Assembly (NCBI RefSeq): GCF_029227915.1
Contig: NC_079888.1
Span: 15,173,001-15,237,000 of the forward strand
Direction of reading: 5' to 3'
Length of the DNA: 64,000 nucleotides
Origin: Hydractinia symbiolongicarpus
Lineage: Eukaryota > Cnidaria > Hydrozoa > Anthoathecata > Hydractiniidae
Below are positions 47,444 to 59,300 of this stretch, piece by piece. Every line of letters starts with the position of its first letter. Within the stretch, counting starts at the first letter, position 1. A model generated the notes under the pieces. It saw only the letters and a list, made by a program, of their open reading frames with translations. It was not told the DNA's origin and made no database searches. The translations under genes and the position numbers were made by a program.

Positions 47444-48946
47444 ATGAAATTCTATTTACGTCTGCCGTTTGTTATGTTGACCATGTTTCTCGTTTATCTT
47501 TTTATTGACACATACTTCAAGAACAGATTTATCCAGCCTACACGTAAAAAAGCCCGGGCAAGCGAGACAAAGATCGTAAACAAATATCGGAAAGCATTTC
47601 TTAAGCGTCGCATGCAGTTGTTCGTTCTTAACGAAAACATAACAGCGTTAAAACGAAAACCGACAAGAAAGAGATTTATTAAAGAAATACCGAATACTAA
47701 CTATAGACTAAGTCGTCTACTTTATCAGCTGTGGGATCCGAATAACTACCAAAATCAAGGAAGCATGCTAAGTTGTGGTAATCTAGTGAGCGTTGATGAT
47801 AAAAAATACCGGCAAGGCCGAAGATTCGCCCGAAAATTAAACCGAAAGTTTTACGAATATGTTAATGTGTCAGATATATGGGAAGCGATCAAGTATTCGT
47901 GTCTTCCAGTGAAAAATATTTTCCAATACAAAACGCCGAACTTTGGACCTGCTTCCTACCCTATTGCGTACACAATCACTTTAGACCGAACTGCTGAACA
48001 ATCTTTGCGCATGCTCGCTAGTATTTATCACCATGACAATATATACTGCGTCCATCCAAACGCAAAATTCGGTTTATTATATATGAATATTTTCAAGCGA
48101 ATAGCGGAATGTATACCGAATATTGTGGTACCGGAAAAAATTTTTGCAATTCGAGTGAAAACATATAACCATTTAAAGGCGGAGGTCGGATGTTTCTCAA
48201 AACTTCTTAAAAGCAATGTACCGTGGAAGTATGGCATAAACTTACCGAGTTCCTCCTTTCCGTTACGTAACAATACTTTCATTGTTAAATATCTTAGATC
48301 CAAACCTTATGAGACTTCCATGACGTGGGAATTACCAAACGAGCGTTTTATGAGACGAGTTCGATTTGTGCATGTTCTAAAAGAAACAGAAGGCGAGACC
48401 TTACTGCTCCGGACAGCTATACAAAAGTCGCCACCCCCGGATAATCTTATTATTTTTCGAAAAGGAATGTATTTTATCTCCACTAGAAATTTTTATACCT
48501 ACATCACAGAATCGAACACAGCTCAAAAATTTTTAGATTGGGTGGAGGATACTAAAAGTCCGGAAGATTTTTATTATGCGACTTTGTATAGATATAAATA
48601 CGCTCCGGACGGATTTCCGTATGATCCGAGTAATGAAGAAATTCAACTAAAAAAACACCGGGGAACGGACGATAATGTAAGTCGGATACCGCCTAGTGAT
48701 TTAATGTTGAGTTTGTGGAAAAGTGATGGTGCGCAGAGATGTCACGGACAGTATCGAGGACATGTCTGTACATTCGGTGCCGCAGATCTCCGTTGGCTCA
48801 TCGAACAAGACTATTTATTTGCAATATCGTTTGATTATCGCGTAGATCGTGTCTCTATCGATTGTTTGACGAAACATTTAAAACAACCGATATTAAGTGA
48901 CACATATCACGATGAAAACGATTGGCCAACTGTAAAATTGGGGTGA
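47444..48946 (+). CDS. GT14 core-2/I-branching beta-1,6-GlcNAc transferase-like enzyme, single exon, 500 residues
   Basis: Residues of about 5-25 (LRLPFVMLTMFLVYLFID) form an N-terminal signal anchor, followed by a basic stem (PTRKKAR, KRKPTRKRF). The catalytic region begins PIAYTITLDRTAEQSLRMLA and IYHHDNIYCVHPNAK, the FPIAYSI and YCIHVD-type start of GT14. It continues with KAEVGCFSKLL, WKYGINLPSSSFPLRNN (the INL-G-DFPL-TN motif, altered), FRKGMYFISTRNF (the G-AYF-ver-SR-F region) and SPEDFYYATLYR (SPDEHFWATL-like). The family transfers GlcNAc in beta-1,6 linkage to mucin-type O-glycans in the Golgi. Several conserved positions are substituted, so specificity is uncertain. GCNT-family coding regions in animals are often in one exon, consistent here. 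Confidence 0.88.
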   Translation: MKFYLRLPFVMLTMFLVYLFIDTYFKNRFIQPTRKKARASETKIVNKYRKAFLKRRMQLFVLNENITALKRKPTRKRFIKEIPNTNYRLSRLLYQLWDPNNYQNQGSMLSCGNLVSVDDKKYRQGRRFARKLNRKFYEYVNVSDIWEAIKYSCLPVKNIFQYKTPNFGPASYPIAYTITLDRTAEQSLRMLASIYHHDNIYCVHPNAKFGLLYMNIFKRIAECIPNIVVPEKIFAIRVKTYNHLKAEVGCFSKLLKSNVPWKYGINLPSSSFPLRNNTFIVKYLRSKPYETSMTWELPNERFMRRVRFVHVLKETEGETLLLRTAIQKSPPPDNLIIFRKGMYFISTRNFYTYITESNTAQKFLDWVEDTKSPEDFYYATLYRYKYAPDGFPYDPSNEEIQLKKHRGTDDNVSRIPPSDLMLSLWKSDGAQRCHGQYRGHVCTFGAADLRWLIEQDYLFAISFDYRVDRVSIDCLTKHLKQPILSDTYHDENDWPTVKLG

Positions 48947-49126
48947 CAATAATTAATCAGATAATAATCTCAGCCAGAGCTCGTTTATGTCTATGATACG
49001 CTGACTCTAGGCCTGGGGACGAAGTTAATCAAATATAGATGATCAATCAAATCAGATTTTCTGGCTAGGAAAAGCTACGAAAATTTTAGGTGAATTAATT
49101 AAATTTTATTTCTTAAAAGTATTAAG

Positions 49127-49145
49127 AATAAACAAAATAAACGAT
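49127..49145 (+). promoter_or_regulatory. Polyadenylation signals after the GT14 gene
   Basis: GAATAAACAAAATAAACG contains AATAAA and a second AATAAA-like hexamer about 180 bases after the GT14 stop codon. Confidence 0.5.
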
Positions 49146-49199
49146 TAAAGCTTGTTTTGCTTTTGTATTTAAATAAAAGCGGCAAAATTTTGAAAGGGA

Positions 49200-49943
49200 A
49201 AAGAGACCTGATGCCCCAGGTGAAATCCAGGACCCGGACCCCTGATACTAATACCTGAGATTCTGTTTAATATAATTTTTTTTAACAGAGAGAAAAGATA
49301 AAAAATGTTTTTTTCTCCCGTAAAATATTTTCACGGCATGACGCATTGTTCATATTTTTGATAAGAAACCAACCAAAAAGCCTAATCTTTCTTCTCTTAA
49401 TTCTTCTATAATTTTAATACCAGAGCGTCTTATGTGGTTTCTTAAGAATGAACGAATGTTAAATCAAATATGAAATATCGAGCTTGCGAGTATCATTCCT
49501 TTTAGTTGAAATTTGTGCATTAATAAGGCTGTAAACTGGAAATGTTTAAGTTTGCGGTATTGTGTTTGGGATTATGGTTTCAGCGTATCATTTTTTCATA
49601 TGTACTTCAGGGCAAGGCTACCAGGACATTTCTACGCATAATGTTGATAGAAAAGCGGCAACTGCCTGGAAAAAATTTGTTTTCTCTGAATCAAGAATAT
49701 TTTTATCTGATGTTTTAAAACAATTCAAAAATCTGTCGCACTTAAATAAGATCCAACAAAAACGAGATTCTTGCAGCACAACCCTCTTAAAGCGCCCGCC
49801 TGTCTACAGAGGATAATCTATAATGCAGAGATCATTTTTCCTTCTTAAAATTGATCTCAATAAAGCATTTCGCGAACGTTAAATTTTAATGATTAAACCT
49901 ACATCGTAAACATTTCTACAAAATTTAGTGCAATATTATTAAA
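49200..49943. other. No gene seen
   Basis: Intergenic; the 84-residue frame at 49562-49816 has no recognisable domain and no Kozak-like or splice context. Confidence 0.4.
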
Positions 49944-50116
49944 CTAGTCGTTGCCCGTGGAAAAATCCACGGGTTCGCCCGTCCTTTATATTTACCCGTC
50001 GCAACAAAGCGGATAAAAATATATCGCATTTGATGTTCGTGTTTCCGTAACACGATTTTCTAACTCAGCGGGGGGTCCGTGCAGAGACAGACAGACGACG
50101 GCTATTATTATAGAGA
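49944..50116 (-). mobile_element. 173-bp mini-Helitron with intact ends
   Basis: Minus strand: A, TCTCTATAATAATAGCCGTC, CTGTCTGTCTCTGC...; hairpin CCCGTGGATTTTTCCACGGG, CAACGA, CTAG, T. It is nearly identical to the middle unit at 2167-2338, so the subfamily moved recently. Confidence 0.9.
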
Positions 50117-50479
50117 TAAAGATTTTTATTGCTCAAGTTCGCAAAACTTCGCAAATTTTCGGGAAGCACACGAAACTTCAAAAGACTACCAAAATCGACA
50201 TATCTGTAATTGTCAACTTCAGCAGTCTTTATTTTGTGTCTTACATCAAAGCCCTTGAAAAATGGTACAAATTGAGAAAAGAATATCATTAAATTCTTTT
50301 TTTTTTGGTATACGTATCTTACAGACCATTCCCGAATTTCCTAATTATTCCAAACTCAATTAAAGAGGTCGATACTAAAAATGATTGTTATTCTTAAGTT
50401 CCTTAGCAAAAGGTAGAACAAATTACCTAATTTCGTAAATATTTTAATTCGTTAAGTGCCTCAATGAAAGTTACGGTCA

Positions 50480-50600
50480 AACCTCGCCTAACGAAAACAA
50501 ATTTATTTAAGGTACAGCGGACTACGAATTCGTTCGAGTTAAGGAGCAGTTCGAGTTTAAGGGTTTCGAGTTATGGAGAGTCCTCTGTATATCTATTTCC
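50480..50600. repeat. TIR-like fragment of a pogo/Tigger-style element (tentative)
   Basis: The sequence acagcggactacgaattcgt, tcgagttaaggagcagttcg and ggtttcgagttatggagagtcctctgt contains repeated TTCGAGTTA-type motifs ending in a GGACTCTC-like block, as in pogo-type termini. It accounts for the start of a 128-residue ORF at 50464, which is therefore not called a gene. Confidence 0.4.
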
Positions 50601-51511
50601 TGTAAATACAGTACAAAAGGTGTCATTTTTAGGAATGGCAAATGTTGACATTTTTGACTTCATTTTAGACCTGTTTAGGTCTGTAAAATCATCACTGAGT
50701 ATCAAGGTGACATCGGGTCTGTTTAAAAACTCTGCTATGCTGCGTGGCTATGATACTGAGTTCTTATATTATCCATTAGTAGAACTTGCATGCCAAATTT
50801 TATGTCATAACTCAAAACTACTTTTAAAATTTTTTATGAAATCGTTATAATTGGAAGAATATATAAACTTTTTTTAGGATTGTAGTTAAAACTTGAAACG
50901 CATAAAACAACTTTAAAGGAAATTATTTTAATTTGGGCACGTAATTAACCTGAGTAAAGCTTGGCATATTTGTATAAAGTTGAAATACATATTCCAGGCA
51001 AAAAATTAATTTGATGACGTCAGTGGGTTAAGACAAGATCTAGTCTGTGTTTTAACCCTATGACCAATATATCTCCTTATTAACACCTTAGTAACCACCT
51101 AATAACGGACACACCTAAATGAAATAATTACATAACCAATAAAAGCATCTTACAACGCAAGGTCAGCACATTTTAAAATTTAAAGGTTACCTTCTGCGAA
51201 AAATAAAGTTAATTGCATAAGAAAGAGCTTGAAAGGTCTAGGAATTTGAATATATATTTATAAAATTCTTGATTGCTTTTTTAGAATTTGGACTAAGAAG
51301 ATTTACTAATATGCATGATGTCATGAGTATGCTCTGCATGGGGGTTAATTTTTGACAAGTCAAGAGTATTTTTCTATAGTTATATAAAATAATTTCTGAC
51401 CGTTCACTTAGACGCGTTTTGAACATTTTACATAAATTTTAATATTTAGTGATCATAATTATACTCAATGCACAGTCATAATGTGATAATTTCGCATAAT
51501 TAGCGCAACTT

Positions 51512-51670
51512 TTAACCCTATTCAGTCCTTTGAGGAGAATCCCCCCTCCAAAAACGATGAAGGAAACATGGTATTGCATTGAAACATGCTGACTAAGTCA
51601 ATGGAACATCACTGGGATAAAAAAAATTGAATGACGTTATTAAGTCAGCGATGACGTCATCCTCAAAAAT
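51512..51670. repeat. piggyBac-like MITE left end
   Basis: TTAA is followed by CCCTATTCAGTCCTTTGAGG, matching the CCCTATTCGGTCC terminus at 9132. An interior gatgacgtcat block resembles the 39.1-39.9 kb remnant. No right terminus was found. Confidence 0.6.
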
Positions 51671-53338
51671 AGAAAGGTTAAATATATGAGAAATTTGAAA
51701 AATTAATTCAAGACATATAGTAAAACATTATAACCCATAAACAATGATATGACAACCGAGCCAACTCGCTTTGCTGAGATTTTGCTTGTTTTTACCGAGA
51801 TTTCAGCTAGGTGGGATGAAAATTTTCCAAATGAATGGGCCAGCCCAGTCAGGGAGGCTGACTCACTTTATTTTTGAGCATGATGAAGATTATTTTATTT
51901 GTAGAAAGCATTATTTTTTTCGGTATAGAAATGCCAAAATAATAAAGGTTTTAACTTTTTTGTCAATTTATAACTATTGGTGAAAAAAATATTACATATG
52001 CATTGGAACAATAAAATATAAAAGCACTCCAGAAGAATATCATCATATTTTATTGTTGAATATTTATCATTGCTTTGACAAAATAATCATTATATATTTG
52101 TAGCTTTTTCATAAAACACAATTTTTTGAAGAATTCCTTGTAATTTAAATTTACGTTGGACCGGCATATAAAATATATGAACGGATTTTTGTGACTATTT
52201 TCAGCCCGCAAAAGGAGGTCAGCTTGCCACATATGAACGTAACAAAATATCAGCTCTCCTAACCGAGCCAGCTATGTGCAAGGAATAGGTGTTAAACATA
52301 TGTTTTTTTAAACACGGAAATCCAAGTCACTGGAACACATGTTCTAACAATTAGAAAAAATTTCTGACAGATTGTCTTTTTTCAGCTATTTTTGGCTGGT
52401 ACTAATGTTCTAAAAAACCTGGATGTAACTAAAAATGTTAACATTCATTGCAACCACATGGAGAGAATGAAAGTGGACACCCAAGACCCCTTGATTGAGA
52501 GCAGTTGTCTGTTTTGTATTTCAAACCTCCATACAAAAGAACAATAACTGCAGTTCTTCGGTGACATAATAACCCGGATATACTTACATTTATGAGGGAG
52601 TTTATCTACATTTAGGTAATTTATATAGGTAGTTTATTGAGGGTGCCATAATTACAGTGAGAATAGGAAAGTGGCAAAGCTGTTTCAGATTAATTAAAAT
52701 TATTCCTGCATATAAAATCTTATTTTAAACTGTATCTTATTTTAACATTCCATGTTTTTCCATGTGAGAACTGTCTCTGAACGAGAAAACTGTTACAAAA
52801 TCTGTATATACCTTTTATCCCTACTTTAGCTAGCTAGCAATTTAGATATTCACAATTACAATTATTCAGTCGTAACATAGTGCATGAACCATAAACAACG
52901 TATTTTTCAGCTTGAAAATTTGGGGTACAGCGAGAGTAAGCCCCGTTGAGTTACTGCTTTGCCTCACGAAAGCAGCATCTGGCATAACTGTGCTTCGACA
53001 ATAAACTTTTCACAAGTTACCTTGCTCGCCCGAAAGGGTCTTCGCTCAGACGGTTTCATGAAAAGATTAAATCAGTCAATGACAGCATTTCTGCAAAGGA
53101 AAGTCCGGGGACTTTTCCCAAAGAAACAAAGATAACATGACTAAAAAAGACATGTACCTTTCTCTTCGATAGCCAATCTTCGCTGTAGCCCACGTTTTTG
53201 TCAAAGGCACGTGGTTATATACGCCTACGTTCAGCCAATCATTAGCTAGGCCTAGTCCTTTCTGGCGGTAAAGAAAATGTGGTTTTGTGTTTCGAGGGAC
53301 ACGAAATTATTTGTTTGGGTTAAATTGCAATATTCAAG
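51671..53338. other. No gene seen; upstream flank of CEP41
   Basis: Incidental ORFs only. The 150 bases before 53339 contain GC-richer, less repetitive sequence and are the likely CEP41 promoter and 5' UTR. Confidence 0.45.
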
Positions 53339-56300
53339 ATGGCTGCTTCAAACGCAAGAAAAAAAGATGTAAGAAAATACTTTTAAGTTCAGTTTTTTAG
53401 CGTAACTAGCTACATATAGTGTGGAAGATAACAAATCAATATAGAAAGAGTTGCGGAGAGGTTGCCAAGGCAAAGGCATTAAGCACGGCAAGGAAAGGGC
53501 AAAGGCAGGCAAGGAAACAGGAAGAGGAATCAGGAAGGCAGGGGTGGGTAAGGCATGGTAGGCACAGGCATGGGAGGCACAGGCAAGGACATAGTTTTGC
53601 ACATACGTTTCGGCACAATACCCATTTCTAAAAAACAATCCTAACTTCAGTTCAAACAAACAGACAGTTAACAACCTGTGCTTATCCTACGCAGCTAAAA
53701 CAATTTTATATACTTTGTGGAAAATTTTGTAACATTTAAAAATAAAAATACAGTTTATAACCTGTTTTTACCTTCTCTAAGCAAAAAACCCCCGCAATAT
53801 TTAATGGAAAAAGTTTCTGTTAAAGATTAAAAATTAAACACAGCACTATGATTGAGTGTATTATCTCACTCACTGTGTAGTATATGTCTATAGCTAGCTA
53901 TAGCCAGAAAATCTATTTCTTTGTAGCTAGCTAGTTTTATACTAGCCATTATGATATTGTTTGATCTTTTTTATGCTATTAGCTAGCTAGCTCTTTAATT
54001 CAAGTAGCTCTAGCTAGCTATTTAAGTTCTATTATTATTCCAGCTCAGTCAGTAGTTTTATGCTAGCTAGCCTTAGGTGTGAGTGAGAATAAGAAAGGGT
54101 TCAATACATACCCTTTCTTTCTTCGCTTTCTTGAACATAACAAGCCCTTCCGTCAGTTGCGATATGGCTTAGATTGAGTTTGAGGCGCTATGTGTCCGAG
54201 AAAATGTCATGTGATGTTAGTAAAAGTGATTTATGTATCACTTGGCTAAAAAGTGTAGGCAGATTTAACCTAAACTGGAAACGGCACCATTTACGCTTGG
54301 TACCATATTTAAAAAACAACAAACACTCCTTCGCCGTGCTATAAACAAGTTGTCTCGCTTACTAAAAAATGTACTAGAGAATGACCATATTAAATTGCTG
54401 GATTACTGTGATCCTTTGGACGAAATTTTAATATTTCCATAGTAACCATGATAATTTGGATGTATAGGGACGAAATCCTATATACTCTCCACCGTACTTA
54501 CATTTCCTTTATATTTGGCTTATATAATGAGGAAATAGGCTCCGCTACGCTCCGTGCGCTGACGCGCACTCCGCTTCTCTCCGCAAAAATAAACTGCATT
54601 TACCCCTCTTAAAAGTAAATTTTCCTTACCGCTTAATCGTGCTGCAAGATAATTGAAAACAAGTGTATTTTTAACAAGTCGATAATGAATGGCGAGAGAC
54701 TAGAGAGACTAACCAGCTAGTGGCTGGTTGCTAGCTGCAACTTTTATAGGGAGTAGCGACCGTTGTTGCAGATGAAACAACCCATTACCATCTCATTTGT
54801 CATTAAAATGTTACCTTAGCAAAGGTTTTATAACCAAATTCAGCAAAATTTTGGGAATGTTTTCCAGCCTTGTAGTGGCAATTCAATATCGATGAGTAAA
54901 AGTTACCCTACATAGATGGATTTCGGTGTGACGTTGTTTGTTTACTTTTCAGCGTTAAGCTCTTTGACTCTGGCATTTGCATAGTAGAAAAAAAAATGCT
55001 AGGATTTGGTGAAGAGAGGTCTCTTAGGAGATGTACACAAAAAAAGGTTCGGTAAGTGTCCGCCGGGTTGAAAATGTGACTCGGTCAGTCAATAAAAATA
55101 TTGCAATTTTTTGAAAAATACTCTTTTTCTTTAAAAAATATAAACTATTATCACTAAACTGTACAAGATTTGTTTCTCCGGTCATATTGCTACCATTTTA
55201 ACATCCTTCAGTTGTGCATTCTAACTGAGTAGCCTGGTAACAAATGATAGGTTACTCTGAAATTCAAGGTCTATGGCCTTGTGTGCCGTGCCATACATAC
55301 TGTAATGGTTTAGATGTTGTTGTTGTCCAGCGCACTATACTATTTTTCTTATGATAGAATAAGAATAAATAAACATGAAGTAAAAACTGTGAAAAAACAA
55401 AGAACACCAAATGAAAGTTTCTCATGACAATGTCTAGATGGTTTTATGTTCAAGACAAGGCCAACTCTTTCTTCTAACATTGAGCCACCAAGCATCTGCA
55501 GCACAGGATTTATGTGCCCAGTTCTTACGTGAATCGCAATTGACCCAAATGATAGTGCGGCTTCTCGTCGGATCGTCTTCGTGATTCTTACTTTTAATTC
55601 ATCTATACGATGGCGAATAAGCATTTTTTAGTTAAAGAAAAATTAAATAAAACAAAATTAGTGTGAATTAATAATGACATGGGCTGGTATCGCCTTTGTT
55701 TGATTTTTAATTATTTTTACGGCCTGAAATTAGAGTAGCCAAGTTCACTTTTATTGGGTATATATTTGTGCGTGTTTTTACACGGCGTTTTCCGTAGACA
55801 TTAGCACAAAGATCGACCCGAAGACAAGGCTTGGCTAAGATTAGAGCTAGAATTTCGAAGATCAGAAGTGCATTTTTTCAATTTTAGGTAGGGTCGGTTG
55901 AAGGACACTAACCGAACATTTTTTTGTGTGCTGCCTTACTGTGGATTCTTCTAACAGGAACATCCTTGTGGGGTTATAAACTATTATCGAGTGTAGGTTG
56001 ATGCCTTCTGATTTATTTGAATTTAATAAAAGTTGTAGATTCAAGTGCCAAAGCCGAAAGAGCTTACCATTGAAAATGTAAACAACAGAATTCATCTATA
56101 GATGGGATAGGTTAAACCAAGCCATTCTTGTATGGGGTGAAAGATGGACTTTTAACCTTCACAGTTGATAGCTATACATTAATTAATTGAAATTTACAAG
56201 AAAATGCATAAAATTTAAAATATAGCAAAGATTAACCAGTATTTAAATCATATTAAAGATTTGAACCAAGAAAAGAAAGATATCCTTGAATGATCAATTC

Positions 56301-59300
56301 TTGGATTTATAAAGTTTTCACCATAATAACTGGCATGCCTACGTGCATGCATACCCCAGTTCACAATGGTCTGTAATCATAAATAATCTGTATACTTGCC
56401 TGTGATTGGCTTAAACAGTCTCTCAAAAAAATGTGTCTTTGCGAATGTGAGGGGAATGGAGGAGACACACTGTGTGGGATGTTGGATGTGGCGCTGTAGA
56501 TTAGTGGTTATTGTGGCACCGTAGATTAGTGGTTATAGCTCTCGTACTCTAAGTGGGAGACCGGGATTCGATTCCTCTTGACGGCGATTCAACATAGGTG
56601 AGTGAATGTTACCATAGCCCCGGGTTAACCCAAGCCATATGAGGGAAATTGGGAAGATGGCACACTGCGTGGGCTGTTGGATGTTGCCGAGAGTTGTCTA
56701 GTAGAGCGCGGACCCTAATTGGGTCTGCGTAGCCCAAAATGAGTATTAAATACTCTAGAACTCTCCATCTAAGCCATGGCCCCTCCTGGAAATAATAGAC
56801 AGGGTATATCCCTCAAGCCATGTAAAATATGCACATCTATCTATCTATCTGGATGTTTTTATTTGTAATGCAGCTAACATAATATATGAATCAGGTTTTA
56901 AATAAAGAATCACCACTTAGTAAATGTCCTTATTAGTTTGAACTTTTTCATAGTTAAGCAAAAATTTTGAACATATTTTTTGTGCATTTAAGTCATCACC
57001 GTTGTTATTGCTGCTGCATTGATTCCCTGAGCCTTTCTGTCAACTCCAACAAAATCGTTTGATTTTGAACCTAGCAGCTTCATTTATGGGGAGAAATATA
57101 GAGTAACAATATGTTTTGCATTAACTTTTGGACACTTAATCTTTTCTGATTAACAAAACCAATATTGAGCAAAAATCCACCTCCATTATATTTCTTACTC
57201 CGAATACTTATTCTAATAAGTATTATATATATTCTGATAAGTATTATGCTTATTCTAAATCGGAAAATGGGTCTTCTTTTTTGAGGTTGTGATCAATAGC
57301 TTTCGATATATATACTGGGTTTTTCGAATCTCTTGATTTTGAGTTGCTGAGAATTTCTCAAATTATCTTTAGCCAATAATCCATAGCATGAGCTGGCTTC
57401 CTCACAATAGGGTTGGTAACCGCATAATTTATTGAAAATAAAGACTAAAAACACACCATTAAGCACTTTAGGATTTTTAGGGCAATTAAAAAGACATTAA
57501 AAAATCAGACAATCGAAATTCCAACAATTACTTTTTCAGACATAATTTGTCAAAAATTAAAAAACAGTTAATGTAGATTACTAAAATTTATATTGAAACT
57601 TGTAATTTTAAACAATGGCTTGCACTAAACTTTTTTTTATCAGTAAGGCATTTTTTTTAATAAAATAAAAGGCTATTGCAAAATAATTGTTCTGTTAAAT
57701 GCAAGTACGCTAGCAAGATTCGCGTCTGCGATGGATTACAACCTTGCTATAAGTTTATAAGCTTACTATACTATATAGGTTTCTATTTTGTAAATATCAT
57801 AAGATTTACAGTCTGTACTGTGATTTATCAACCCTTTAAGCTCTCAAATTTATATATTTTGAATGAAAGTATCAACTTAGTTATTTCGTATATCCATCAC
57901 TTATACTGGTTTATCCCAAGTTACTTCCTATGCTTACTTATTTTGTTTAACTATTAATTTTTCATCAGATTTTTCAGAAAAAGATTCCACAAAATCCCAG
58001 ATACCAGCATGTGAAAAGTACTCTTGATACAGGTAATTCTGATTTTGTATTATAAAATATCATTATTTTGCTGCAAAATATGAATAAGAGTGTTGTTAAA
58101 TGCAACAATCGAAATAAGGGTTCGCAGTTTGCTAAATGGCAATTTTTTTTTTGAATACCCCATTTACACAAATTATCATCAAAAATGTGAATCAAAATTT
58201 CAATATATCCTCAAAAAAATAAAAACAACAACAGCAACGACTAGTGAGCAGACAACACATCGTGTGCATGGCACAACTTTAATGCACCATGTTTGTATTT
58301 GCATATTATTTGGACAGCCTATTTTTTTCTTTTGAGAAATAAATTTAGGATTGAAGCAGTCCTAAAATAATTAGTAAATTCAAGCAAATAAGTAAATGCA
58401 AATTTTTGTACAGTCGTTCTGCAAAGTATAAAAATTTTTTCTTTCAAATATGGTAGATTGAAGTCATAATCACATGAGGGTTGTTTCAAGGAAAGGATAT
58501 TTTGATTCACTGTTTGGTCCAATATGCAACCAAAATTGATTCGCTAATTAATGAAAAACAGGTTGCAAAGTCAAAAAAAAAAAATTTTGGTGGAAAAGTT
58601 GTGAACCATTTATTTTACTTTTATTTGATCCCTGAAATTATAACCCCAAATTCTACAAACATCAGATTGCAAAATTTTCTTGTATAGCAAAGTTATTGTT
58701 ACATTTTTATCCTTTCACTAAGCCATTACTGAAATAAACTCTCCTCAGACAAATTCACAACATTGTTGGGTTAATCGATAAAGTATATAACCCTGTTTTG
58801 GTCTATTTCTATATTTTAATATTTCTTTGTTATAAAAATTGTTCTTTTTTATTGACCTCTTGACATTGTGTTTCTTTTAATGCTTGGTTCATACCAATGG
58901 CTTAAGCCTTATAGTTCTCTGACTTTATGCTGAGTTAATATACCAAATACCAGCTGAATAATGTGAACCATAATTTATCAGCTTTCTGTGAGTATAGCTT
59001 AGTAAAGTTCAAGCCAATACGCTTTTACTAGGTCCATAAGGCCCATGAAAAAATCCACTTAGGCAGAAGATCAATAAAAAAATAGGTTGTTGGCGACATC
59101 AAAGAAACATAAACACATCCACTTTGCTTGCCACAGACAGATGCACTTTTTGTATTATTATTATATAGATATTTAACTCATTGGCTCAGTGACCAAAAAG
59201 AAGCTGAAAGTTTGAACTGTTTATTAAAACTAACAGAAATTTTATTAACATGAGTGACATAAGGGATTTGTTGCAAAATTTTAAAATTGTTCTCATGCAA

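Noticed and set aside
50464-50850. 128-residue plus-strand ORF as a gene
   Set aside because: Its first third is a transposon-terminus-like repeat, and the rest has no recognised domain or splice support.
52900-53060. Possible structured RNA gene
   Set aside because: The sequence is GC-richer than its surroundings and has some pairing (gcccgaaagggtcttcgctc), but no known RNA class or Pol III promoter could be assigned.
55349-55624. 91-residue minus-strand frame (SIAIHVRTGHINPVL)
   Set aside because: Composition is plausible, but it has no recognised domain, lies within CEP41 intron 1 and has no splice partner; it is kept as uncertain, not called.
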